A stretch of DNA of 64,000 nt from Vulcanimicrobium winogradskyi (GTDB lineage Bacteria > Vulcanimicrobiota > Vulcanimicrobiia > Vulcanimicrobiales > Vulcanimicrobiaceae). Position numbers and translations under genes: made by a program. Of the stretch, positions 26,128 through 33,071 are shown in pieces. Where the stretch lies: NCBI GenBank assembly GCA_003134965.1, contig PLDA01000006.1, positions 267,486-331,485 of the forward strand, in the 5' to 3' direction. The first letter of the stretch is position 1. Each line of letters opens with the position of its first letter. The notes under the pieces were generated by a model that was not told the origin of the DNA, did not search any database, and saw only the letters and a program-made list of their open reading frames with translations.

Positions 26128-26403
26128 ATGGGGCGTTCACTGAAGAAAGGTCCGTTCGTCGCGGACCATCTCATGACCAAAGTCGAGAAGATGAACTCGA
26201 CGCGCGAGAAACGCGTCATCAAGACGTGGTCGCGCGCTTCGACGATCATTCCGGCGATGGTCGGTCATACGATCTCCGTGCACAACGGCCGGACGCACAT
26301 CCCGGTGTTCATTACCGAGAACATGGTCGGCCACAAGCTCGGCGAGTTCTCTCCCACGCGCACGTTCAAAGGGCACGCGGGCGACAAGGCTAAGGTGTCA
26401 TGA
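26128..26403 (+). CDS. rpsS: 30S ribosomal protein S19
   Basis: The 91-aa protein begins MGRSLKKGPFVADHLMTKVE and contains IIPAMVGHTISVHNGRTHIPV and MVGHKLGEFSPTRTFKGHAG. All are typical of this head protein, which contacts S13. It overlaps rplV by 4 bases (ATGA). Confidence 0.97.
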   Translation: MGRSLKKGPFVADHLMTKVEKMNSTREKRVIKTWSRASTIIPAMVGHTISVHNGRTHIPVFITENMVGHKLGEFSPTRTFKGHAGDKAKVS

Positions 26404-26921
26404 GCACCGCCGTCACCGAACGCACCGAAGCCGTCGCGCACCTGAAGTTCGCCCGGATGGGCCCGCGCAAGCTGCGCCGAGTCGCCGACGCGATCCGCGG
26501 CAAGACCGTGCGCGAAGCGCTGGTCCTGCTCCAGTTCGCCGGGGTGTTCGCCTCCGAACCGCTCGCGAAGCTCCTCAAGAGCGCGGTCGCGAACGCGGAG
26601 AACAACCACGACATGAGCTCGGACGGGCTCTTCATCACGCGGATCACCGTCGACGGCGGTCCGGGCGGCGGGTTCACGAAGCGGCTCGATCCGCGCGCGC
26701 AAGGCCGCGCGGCGTTCAAGCGCAAGCGCCTCTCGCACGTCACGATCGCGGTCGGGTCGCAGCCTCCGAAGAAGCAGCCGAAGCAGCGTTCGGGCGCGGC
26801 GATCAGTTTGAAAACACGCGCGCAGCGTCAGGCGCAGGTCGCGGGCAAGAAGAAGGCCGCGTCGCCGAAGCCGGCGACGACGCGCCGCAAGAAGACTGCC
26901 GCCGCGGGCGCGGGGGCGTAA
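26400..26921 (+). CDS. rplV: 50S ribosomal protein L22 with C-terminal extension
   Basis: The globular part and tunnel hairpin are standard: AVAHLKFARMGPRKLRRVAD, LLKSAVANAENNHDM and RLDPRAQGRAAFKRKRLSHV. At 173 aa it is about 55-60 residues longer than typical. The extra C-terminal tail is Ala/Lys/Pro-rich, low complexity and highly basic (QPPKKQPKQRSG, KKKAASPKPATTRRKKTAA), which suggests additional contact with rRNA. Confidence 0.96.
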   Translation: MSTAVTERTEAVAHLKFARMGPRKLRRVADAIRGKTVREALVLLQFAGVFASEPLAKLLKSAVANAENNHDMSSDGLFITRITVDGGPGGGFTKRLDPRAQGRAAFKRKRLSHVTIAVGSQPPKKQPKQRSGAAISLKTRAQRQAQVAGKKKAASPKPATTRRKKTAAAGAGA

Positions 26922-26928
26922 GGACACC

Positions 26929-28179
26929 ATGGGACAGAAGATTCACCCGGTTGGCCTGCGGCTCGGCATCACCCGCACGTGGGACAGCCGCTGGTTCGAG
27001 AAAAAGAACTACGTCGCGTGGCTGCACGAAGACGTCGCGATCCGGAAGTATTTCGGGCGCATGACGCGTGCGGCGGCGATCTCGCGCGTCGAGATCGAGC
27101 GGCGGGCCAACCAGGCGCGCATCATCATCAACACCGGCAAGCCCGGCATCATCATCGGCAAGCGCGGCGTCGGCATCGACGAGATCCGGCGTAACCTCGA
27201 GACGCTGACCGGCAAGCAAGTCCAGGTGAACGTCGTCGAGATCAAGACGATCGAGCTGGACGCGCGTCTCGTCGGCCAAAACATCGTGGATCAGCTCGAG
27301 AAGCGCATCGCGTTCCGACGTGCGATGAAGCAGGCGATCATGCGCACGATGAAGGCCGGCGCGCGCGGCGTCAAGGTCCAGGTTTCGGGCCGTCTCGGCG
27401 GCGCCGAGATCGCCCGCACCGAGCGCAACCACGACGGCAAGGTGCCACTGCACACGCTGCGCGCCGATATCGACTACGCGCACGTCGAGGCGTTCACCAC
27501 CTTCGGCCGCATCGGCGTGAAAGTGTGGATCTACAAGGGCGAAGTGCTCCCCGAAGGCCCGCGCGGCGAACGCGACGGTCCCGGCGGGGCCGGACGTTCG
27601 GGCGATGGCGCTCGCTTCCGCGACAACCGGCGCGGGACGCGCGGCGGTCGCGGTCGCGGCGGTGCCGCCGGCGGCGAGGGACGCGGCGAAGGCCGTGCTC
27701 CGCGTCCGGCGGGCAGCGCAGCGGTGACCGACACTCCGGTGACCGATGCTCCAGTGACCGATGCTTCGGTGAGCGACGCTACGGTGAGCGACGCTGCGGT
27801 GATCGACGCTCCGGCGTCCGACGCTCCGGCGATCGACACGAGCGACGCGCTCCGCACCGCGCAGACCGAAGGACCCTCGCTGCAGTCGGTCATCGACGGC
27901 GGCGCAGCAGCCGAGCATCACCACACGGCGCCGCACGCAGGCGCGGTGACGCACGAACCGGACGCCGAGCACGGCGCGGGCGTGACGACCGAGACCTCGC
28001 AGCCCAACCCCGAATCACAGCACACCACCGACGCACAGGAGCGTCCGGGCGCGCCCTCAACGGCGCCGACCGCGACGCATCCGGAACCGGCGCCGGCCCT
28101 TCGACAAGCTCAGGATGACACTGCCCAAGCTGAGGATGACACGGCACCCCAGCTCGACACCACCAACGAGGGCCAGTAA
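26929..28179 (+). CDS. rpsC: 30S ribosomal protein S3 with ~200-residue low-complexity C-terminal tail
   Basis: Residues 1-208 form a normal S3: MGQKIHPVGLRLGI start, KH domain with INTGKPGIIIGKRGVGIDEI, the mRNA-entry residues RRAMKQAIMRTMKAGARGVK and the C-terminal domain ending GVKVWIYKGEVLP. S3 usually stops near residue 210-240. Here a second half follows: a Gly/Arg-rich segment (RRGTRGGRGRGGAAGG), eight VTDAP-type pentapeptide repeats, then an acidic, His- and Pro-containing disordered tail. The tail ends with a translated copy of the interspersed repeat (LRQAQDD) and a degenerate second copy (AQAEDD). The stop is 3 bases before rplP. Confidence 0.96.
   Translation: MGQKIHPVGLRLGITRTWDSRWFEKKNYVAWLHEDVAIRKYFGRMTRAAAISRVEIERRANQARIIINTGKPGIIIGKRGVGIDEIRRNLETLTGKQVQVNVVEIKTIELDARLVGQNIVDQLEKRIAFRRAMKQAIMRTMKAGARGVKVQVSGRLGGAEIARTERNHDGKVPLHTLRADIDYAHVEAFTTFGRIGVKVWIYKGEVLPEGPRGERDGPGGAGRSGDGARFRDNRRGTRGGRGRGGAAGGEGRGEGRAPRPAGSAAVTDTPVTDAPVTDASVSDATVSDAAVIDAPASDAPAIDTSDALRTAQTEGPSLQSVIDGGAAAEHHHTAPHAGAVTHEPDAEHGAGVTTETSQPNPESQHTTDAQERPGAPSTAPTATHPEPAPALRQAQDDTAQAEDDTAPQLDTTNEGQ
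27724..27843 (+). repeat. Eight 15-bp tandem repeats in the rpsC tail
   Basis: Eight consecutive 15-base units of the type GTGACCGATGCTCCG encode variants of the pentapeptide VTDAP. Divergence grows towards the 3' end. The in-frame unit length indicates growth by slippage without disturbing the frame. Confidence 0.85.
28097..28120 (+). repeat. Interspersed repeat copy 3, inside rpsC coding sequence
   Basis: CCCTTCGACAAGCTCAGGAT followed by GACA is read in frame as LRQAQDD within the S3 tail. A degenerate second copy (CCCAAGCTGAGGATGACA) follows immediately at about 28124-28141. Confidence 0.88.
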
Positions 28180-28182
28180 GCG

Positions 28183-28614
28183 ATGCTCACTCCGAAGAGA
28201 GTAAAGTGGCGCCGTCAGCACCGCGGCCGCATGCGCGGCAAAGCGCTGGTCGGCAACACCCTGACGTTCGGCGAGTACGGCCTGCAGGCGCTCGAGCCGG
28301 TGTGGATGACCAACCGGCAGATCGAGGCTGCGCGTATCGCAATGACGCGTCACATCAAGCGCGGCGGCAAGGTCTGGATCAAGATCTTCCCCGACAAGTC
28401 GGTGACGAAGAAACCGGCCGAGGTTCGCATGGGTTCCGGTAAGGGCAATCCCGAGTTCTGGGTGGCCGTGATCCGTCCGGGCCGCGTGCTGTTCGAGCTC
28501 GCCGGCGTGGACGAGAAGACGGCGCGTGAAGCGCTTCGGCTCGCGGCCCAGAAGCTGCCGATTTCGACGAAGATCGTGACCCGCACCGAACAGGAAGCGG
28601 AGGTCGCGATCTGA
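28183..28614 (+). CDS. rplP: 50S ribosomal protein L16
   Basis: The 143-aa protein reads MLTPKRVKWRRQHRGRMRGK, then GLQALEPVWMTNRQIEAARIA, MTRHIKRGGKVWIKIFPDKS and GSGKGNPEFWVAVIRPGRVL, all diagnostic. L16 binds next to the A site. The stop overlaps the rpmC ATG by one base. Confidence 0.97.
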   Translation: MLTPKRVKWRRQHRGRMRGKALVGNTLTFGEYGLQALEPVWMTNRQIEAARIAMTRHIKRGGKVWIKIFPDKSVTKKPAEVRMGSGKGNPEFWVAVIRPGRVLFELAGVDEKTAREALRLAAQKLPISTKIVTRTEQEAEVAI

Positions 28615-28868
28615 TGAAGCGCAACGACCTGCGCAGCCTGCGCGAACTGCCCCTGGCGGAGCTCGAGCAGCGTGCCCGCGAGACGAAGGAAGAGCTCTTC
28701 AACCTTCGCTTCTCGCTGCGCACCGGGCATCTGAGCGATTTCTCCCGCGTGAAGCTCGTCCGCCGCACGTACGCCCAGATTCAGACCGCGATCTCCGAGA
28801 AGACCCTTCGACAAGCTCAGGATGACATGAGAAACACTCAGGACAAGGCGCGTCATGGAGCAGCCTAA
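28614..28868 (+). CDS. rpmC: 50S ribosomal protein L29 with repeat-derived tail
   Basis: The family core (RSLRELPLAELEQRARETKE, ELFNLRFSLRTGHLSDFSRV and KLVRRTYAQIQTAISEK) is complete by residue 63. At 84 aa the protein has a further 21 residues (TLRQAQDDMRNTQDKARHGAA). The first of these are the translated interspersed repeat and the rest leads into the rpsQ start. Because of this tail rpmC overlaps rpsQ by 14 bases. The original stop has presumably been lost through the insertion. Confidence 0.94.
   Translation: MKRNDLRSLRELPLAELEQRARETKEELFNLRFSLRTGHLSDFSRVKLVRRTYAQIQTAISEKTLRQAQDDMRNTQDKARHGAA
28804..28827 (+). repeat. Interspersed repeat copy 4, inside the rpmC 3' end
   Basis: CCCTTCGACAAGCTCAGGAT followed by GACA is translated in frame as part of L29 (TLRQAQDD). 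It lies 28 bases ahead of the rpsQ start codon. Confidence 0.88.
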
Positions 28869-29148
28869 TACCGTGGGAACCGCCGAAGTGGCGCAACGCG
28901 ACAACCGGCGTCGCATCAAACAGGGCCGCGTCAAGAGCGACAAGATGGATAAGACCATCGTCGTCGTGACCGAGACGCGCGTGCCGCACCCCGTCTACAA
29001 GAAGGTCGTCCGCCGTTCGACGCGCTTCAAGGCGCACGACGAGCAGAACGAGGCCAAGTCGGGGGATTTGGTGCGCATCCAAGAGTGCCGCCCGATGTCA
29101 CGCGACAAGCGCTGGCGTCTGGTCGAGATCCTCGAGCGAGCGAAGTAA
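28855..29148 (+). CDS. rpsQ: 30S ribosomal protein S17
   Basis: The 97-aa protein has the OB-fold signature QGRVKSDKMDKTIVVVTETR, HPVYKKVVRRSTRFKAHDE and GDLVRIQECRPMSRDKRWRL. About 10 additional N-terminal residues (MEQPNTVGTA) precede the usual start of the family. The start ATG lies within rpmC, and the TAA stop overlaps the rplN ATG by one base. Confidence 0.96.
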   Translation: MEQPNTVGTAEVAQRDNRRRIKQGRVKSDKMDKTIVVVTETRVPHPVYKKVVRRSTRFKAHDEQNEAKSGDLVRIQECRPMSRDKRWRLVEILERAK

Positions 29149-29525
29149 TGATCCAGCAAGAGACACGGCTCAAGGTGGCCGACAACTCAGGCGCGCGCGA
29201 GCTGCTGTGCATCCACGTCAGCGGCGGTTCGCGTCATGCGTACGCGCACGTCGGGGACATTATCGTCGGCACGGTCAAGAGCGCGATCCCGGGCGCCGCG
29301 GTCAAGAAGGGCCAGGTCGTCAAGGCGGTCGTCGTTCGCACCAGCGCGCCGTTCCGCCGGCCCGACGGCTCGGTGATCAAGTTCGACGAGAACGCCTGCG
29401 TGATCATCAAAGGCGACAAGGACAACTTCGACCCGCGCGGGACGCGCGTGTTCGGACCCGTCTGCCGCGAGCTCCGCGACCGCGGTTTCCTGAAGATCGC
29501 CAGCCTCGCGCCGGAGGTGCTCTAG
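29148..29525 (+). CDS. rplN: 50S ribosomal protein L14
   Basis: The 125-aa protein begins MIQQETRLKVADNSGARELL, followed by VGDIIVGTVKSAIPGAAVKK and VVVRTSAPFRRPDGSVIKFD. It ends RVFGPVCRELRDRGFLKIAS, as in all bacterial L14. The ATG at 29148 overlaps the rpsQ stop; longer in-frame starts within rpsQ are not credible. Confidence 0.97.
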   Translation: MIQQETRLKVADNSGARELLCIHVSGGSRHAYAHVGDIIVGTVKSAIPGAAVKKGQVVKAVVVRTSAPFRRPDGSVIKFDENACVIIKGDKDNFDPRGTRVFGPVCRELRDRGFLKIASLAPEVL

Positions 29526-29526
29526 C

Positions 29527-29892
29527 ATGGGCAGTCCGGTGAACCGGCAGAGCCTCTCGAAGCAGAAGATCGTCAAGGGCGACACCGTCGTCCTGCGGCG
29601 CGGCAAAGAGAAAGGCAAGCGCGGGATCGTCAAGCACGTATGGCCGAAGGACGGCTGCGCGACGGTCGAGGGTCTCAACGTCGTCAAGCGCCACACGAAG
29701 CCCGGCGCGACCGGCGTGCAAGCCGGCGGCATCCTCGAAAAGGAAATGCCGATCCCGCTCTCCGCGCTGATGGTGATCGATCCGAAGACGGATCGTCCGA
29801 CTCGCGTGCGCCGTATCCGTCAGTCCGACGGCACCTCGGTGCGCGTCGCGAAATCCGGCGAGCAGCTGCTCGTCCCCGTGAAGGGCCGCTAG
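29527..29892 (+). CDS. rplX: 50S ribosomal protein L24
   Basis: The 121-aa protein carries the KOW motif KGDTVVLRRGKEKGKRGIVK and the HTKPGATGVQAGGILEKEMP segment with VMVIDPKTDRPTRV. L24 initiates assembly of the large subunit. It lies 1 base after rplN and 2 bases before rplE. Confidence 0.96.
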   Translation: MGSPVNRQSLSKQKIVKGDTVVLRRGKEKGKRGIVKHVWPKDGCATVEGLNVVKRHTKPGATGVQAGGILEKEMPIPLSALMVIDPKTDRPTRVRRIRQSDGTSVRVAKSGEQLLVPVKGR

Positions 29893-29894
29893 TC

Positions 29895-30467
29895 ATGGTA
29901 GGAAGATTGAAAGAAAAGTACACCAACGAGGTCCGAGGGAAGCTGCAGGAGCGGTTCAGCTACAAGAACCCGATGCAGATCCCGAAGCTCGAGAAGGTCG
30001 TCATCAACATGTCGGTCACCGAGGCGATCCAGACCTCGAAGGCGCTCGACAAGGCAGTCGACGAGATGACGACGATCAGCGGCCAGAAGCCGGTGATCAC
30101 CAAGGCCAAGAAGTCGATCGCGGCGTTCAAGCTGCGTGAGGGCATGAACATCGGTGCCAAGGTGACGCTGCGCGGCGACCGCATGTACACGTTCCTCGAC
30201 AAGCTCTTCAACATCGTGCTGCCGCGTATCCGCGACTTCCGCGGGTTGAACCGCAAGTCGTTCGACGGCCGCGGCAACTATAACCTCGGTCTGCGCGAGC
30301 AGCTCGTGTTTCCGGAGATCGATTTCGACAAGGTCGAGAAGGCGCGTGGAATGGACATCGTCATCGTGACGACGGCCAAGAACGACGAAGAAGCGACCGA
30401 GTTCCTCACCCAGATGGGCTTGCCGCTGCAGAAGCCGGCCGGTACCCAAACCGCAGGGGCGCGATAA
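29895..30467 (+). CDS. rplE: 50S ribosomal protein L5
   Basis: The 190-aa 5S-rRNA binding protein has IPKLEKVVINMSVTEAIQTS, GQKPVITKAKKSIAAFKLRE, VTLRGDRMYTFLDKLFNIVL PRIRDFRG and the terminal DIVIVTTAKNDEEATEFLTQ. The stop overlaps the rpsN start by one base. The start ATG lies 2 bases after the rplX stop. Confidence 0.97.
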   Translation: MVGRLKEKYTNEVRGKLQERFSYKNPMQIPKLEKVVINMSVTEAIQTSKALDKAVDEMTTISGQKPVITKAKKSIAAFKLREGMNIGAKVTLRGDRMYTFLDKLFNIVLPRIRDFRGLNRKSFDGRGNYNLGLREQLVFPEIDFDKVEKARGMDIVIVTTAKNDEEATEFLTQMGLPLQKPAGTQTAGAR

Positions 30468-30652
30468 TGGCCAAGACCTCGCTGATCGAGAAGTCGAAGC
30501 GCACGCCGAAGTTCAGCGTGCGCGCGCACAACCGTTGCAAAGTCTGCGGGCGCCCCCGCGCGTACTACCGCAAGTTCGGCATGTGCCGGATCTGCTTCCG
30601 GGAGAACGCGCATCTCGGTTTCATCCCCGGCATCACGAAGGCCAGCTGGTAA
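30467..30652 (+). CDS. rpsN: 30S ribosomal protein S14, zinc-binding type
   Basis: The 61-aa short form contains two CxxC pairs (Cys24, Cys27, Cys40, Cys43) in NRCKVCGRPRAYYRKFGMCRIC, so it is the zinc-dependent (type Z) version. Cells with this form often carry a zinc-free paralogue elsewhere for zinc starvation; none is seen here. It ends with the conserved GITKASW. Confidence 0.97.
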   Translation: MAKTSLIEKSKRTPKFSVRAHNRCKVCGRPRAYYRKFGMCRICFRENAHLGFIPGITKASW

Positions 30653-30656
30653 GATC

Positions 30657-31061
30657 ATGGGAGTAATCACCGATCCGATCGCGGACCTGCTCACGCGCAT
30701 CCGCAACGCGAACAACGTGAACCATAAGACCGTGGACATCCCGGCCTCGAGGATGAAGAAGGCTGTCGCGCAGATCCTGCTCGACGAAGGCTTCATCACC
30801 GGCCTCGAAGAGCTGAAGGCGGAGGGCCCGCAAGGCACGCTCCGCATCACGCTCAAGTACGGCCCTGAGAAGGAGAAGGTCATCACCGGCCTCCGCCGGA
30901 TCAGCCGTCCCGGTCTTCGCGTCTACACCTCGAAGACGGAGATCCCGCGCGTCCTCGGCGGGCTGGGTCTCGTCATCATGTCGACCTCGAAGGGCATCAT
31001 GTCGGGCAAGCGCGCTAAGCGCGAAGGCTTCGGCGGTGAAGTCCTCGCGTACGTCTGGTAA
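30657..31061 (+). CDS. rpsH: 30S ribosomal protein S8
   Basis: The 134-aa protein shows DPIADLLTRIRNANNV near the start, LRITLKYGPEKEKVITGLRR, ISRPGLRVYTSK and the C-terminal GIMSGKRAKREGFGGEVLAY. In E. coli S8 represses the spc operon by binding mRNA near rplE. Whether such a site exists here needs a structure search. Confidence 0.97.
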   Translation: MGVITDPIADLLTRIRNANNVNHKTVDIPASRMKKAVAQILLDEGFITGLEELKAEGPQGTLRITLKYGPEKEKVITGLRRISRPGLRVYTSKTEIPRVLGGLGLVIMSTSKGIMSGKRAKREGFGGEVLAYVW

Positions 31062-31067
31062 TCGATC

Positions 31068-31616
31068 ATGTCACGAATTGGTAAGCTTCCGGTCGCGGTT
31101 CCGTCGGGCGTCGACGTGACGCTCAAAGACTCGATCGTGTTCGTCAATGGCCCCAAGGGTGCGCTGCAGCAGCACATCCTGCCGGTCATCGAAGTGACGA
31201 TCGACGGCGGTCAGGTCGTCGTCGCGCGCAAGAGCGACGACAAGCCCGGGCGTTCGGCGCACGGCCTCACGCGCACGCTCGTCGCAAACATGATCGACGG
31301 GGTCACGAAGGGCTTTCGCAAGTCGCTCGAGCTCCAGGGTGTCGGCTTCCGCGTCAACAAGGCCGGGAACGACCTGAACTTCTCGCTGGGGTATTCGCAC
31401 CCGGTCTCGTACGCCGCGCCGGACGGGATCGCGTTCACCGTCGAGGGGACGAACCGCGTGCACGTCGAGGGGATCGACAAGCAGCGCGTCGGCCAGGTCG
31501 CAGCGGAGATCCGCGGCCTCCGGCCCCCCGAGCCGTACAAGGGCAAAGGCATTCGCTATTCGGGCGAAATCGTCCGCAAGAAGCTCGGTAAAGCGGGCAA
31601 GGCAGGGAAGAAATAA
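31068..31616 (+). CDS. rplF: 50S ribosomal protein L6
   Basis: The 182-aa protein starts MSRIGKLPVAVPSGVDVTLK and contains GVTKGFRKSLELQGVGFRVN and the C-terminal IRGLRPPEPYKGKGIRYSGE. It is of standard length. Its stop overlaps the rplR ATG by one base. Confidence 0.97.
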   Translation: MSRIGKLPVAVPSGVDVTLKDSIVFVNGPKGALQQHILPVIEVTIDGGQVVVARKSDDKPGRSAHGLTRTLVANMIDGVTKGFRKSLELQGVGFRVNKAGNDLNFSLGYSHPVSYAAPDGIAFTVEGTNRVHVEGIDKQRVGQVAAEIRGLRPPEPYKGKGIRYSGEIVRKKLGKAGKAGKK

Positions 31617-31978
31617 TGCCCGTCTCACGCAACGCGCAGCGCCTCAAGCGCCACACGCGTCTTCGCAAGAAGGTCGTCGGCACGGAATCTCGCCCGCGCC
31701 TGCAGATCTTCCGCAGCCTGCACCACACCTACGCGTTCGTCGTCGACGATACGAAGGGCCACACGCTCGTCGCCGCATCGACGCGCGAGGGCTCCGTCGC
31801 CGACGGCCTCGGCTCGCGCACGAACGTCGAGGCCGCGCAGAAGATCGGTTCGACGATCGCCCAGCGCGCGAAGGCCGCCGGGATCGACGCCGTGGTCTTC
31901 GACACGTCCGGTCACAAGTATCACGGTCGCGTCGCAGCGCTCGCTCAGGCAGCGCGCGAAGCCGGTTTGGAGTTCTAG
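31616..31978 (+). CDS. rplR: 50S ribosomal protein L18
   Basis: The 120-aa 5S-rRNA binding protein has RPRLQIFRSLHHTYAFVVDD, TLVAASTRE, GSTIAQRAKAAGIDAVVFDT and KYHGRVAALAQAAREAGLEF, the usual C-terminus. Confidence 0.97.
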   Translation: MPVSRNAQRLKRHTRLRKKVVGTESRPRLQIFRSLHHTYAFVVDDTKGHTLVAASTREGSVADGLGSRTNVEAAQKIGSTIAQRAKAAGIDAVVFDTSGHKYHGRVAALAQAAREAGLEF

Positions 31979-31981
31979 CGC

Positions 31982-32491
31982 ATGTACAACAGAGGTGGTC
32001 GCGACCGCGACAACCAGGGGTTCGAGGAGACCGTCGTCCGCATCAACCGCGTGGCGAAGGTCGTCAAGGGCGGTAAGCGCTTCAGCTTCTCGGCGCTCGT
32101 CGTCGTCGGCGACAAGAAGGGCCGCGTCGGCTTTGCGATCGGCAAGGCCGGCGAAGTCCCCGAGGCGATCCGCAAGGGCGTTGAGCAGGCCCGCAAGGCG
32201 CTGATCACCGTCCCCATGGTCGAGAAGACGATCCCGCACCAGGTCAACGTGCACGTCGGTTCCGGCCACGTGATGCTCAAGCCGGCCTCGCCCGGGACGG
32301 GCGTCATCGCGGGCGGCGCGATGCGCGCGGTGCTCGAGCTCGCCGGTATCCACGACATCGTCACCAAGTCGCTGGGGACCAACAATCCCATCAACGTCGT
32401 GCTCGCGACGTTCGCGGCGCTCAGCTCCCTCAAGACGGCCGAGAAGGTCGCGCAGCTGCGCGGCAAGACGGTCCAAGAGATCTTTGCATAA
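31982..32491 (+). CDS. rpsE: 30S ribosomal protein S5
   Basis: The 169-aa protein has RVAKVVKGGKRFSFSALVVV, GFAIGKAGEVPEAIRKGVEQ and GTGVIAGGAMRAVLELAGIH DIVTKSLGT. It lies next to S4 at the mRNA entry tunnel. It is followed directly by rplO; the usual rpmD (L30) gene between them is missing. Confidence 0.97.
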   Translation: MYNRGGRDRDNQGFEETVVRINRVAKVVKGGKRFSFSALVVVGDKKGRVGFAIGKAGEVPEAIRKGVEQARKALITVPMVEKTIPHQVNVHVGSGHVMLKPASPGTGVIAGGAMRAVLELAGIHDIVTKSLGTNNPINVVLATFAALSSLKTAEKVAQLRGKTVQEIFA

Positions 32492-33063
32492 TGGCTACTT
32501 CCAAAAGCGTTCGCAAACCGAAAGCCGAGGCCGCCGCACCGTCGATGCCTGAGCCCGTGTTTTCGCTCGCGACCCTCAAGCCGAACCCGCACTCCCGTCC
32601 GAAGCGCACGCGCGTCGGCCGCGGGCACGGCTCGGGCATGGTCAAGACCGGCGGCGAAGGCGGCAAGGGTCAGACCGTGCGCTCGGGCGGCGGCAAGGGT
32701 CCCTCGTTCGAAGGCGGCCAGACGCCGTGGGCGCGCCGTCTTCCGACGAAGCGCGGCTACTCGCAGAAGGCGCGCGACATCGGGCATTTCCGTTCTACGT
32801 TCGCGGTGCTCAACGTCGGCGATCTCACCGGCTGGGACGCGGCCGTCGAAGTCAGCCCGCAGTCGCTGCGCGAGGCCGGCAAGATCAAGAACCTGCGGGA
32901 CGGCGTGAAGATCCTCGGCGGCTCGACCAAGTCGAAGGCCAAGGGCGGCACGCTTCCGACGGGGCTGCGCTTCCGCGACGTCCTGTTCTCGGTGTCGGCG
33001 CGTGAAGCGCTCGGCGCCGCCGGCGCCGATTTCGGCGACACCGAAGCCGCTCAACCCAAGTAA
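32491..33063 (+). CDS. rplO: 50S ribosomal protein L15 with N-terminal extension
   Basis: The core starts around residue 26 with LATLKPNPHSRPKRTRVGRG HGSG, followed by GGEGGKGQTVRSGGGKGPSF EGGQTPWARRLPTKRG, as expected for L15. About 25 additional N-terminal residues (MATSKSVRKPKAEAAAPSMP...) are basic and Ala/Pro-rich, giving 190 aa against the usual ~145-150. The C-terminus also has an acidic tail after ALGAAGA. The ATG overlaps the rpsE stop (TAATG). Confidence 0.95.
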   Translation: MATSKSVRKPKAEAAAPSMPEPVFSLATLKPNPHSRPKRTRVGRGHGSGMVKTGGEGGKGQTVRSGGGKGPSFEGGQTPWARRLPTKRGYSQKARDIGHFRSTFAVLNVGDLTGWDAAVEVSPQSLREAGKIKNLRDGVKILGGSTKSKAKGGTLPTGLRFRDVLFSVSAREALGAAGADFGDTEAAQPK

Positions 33064-33071
33064 AGGGCTTC

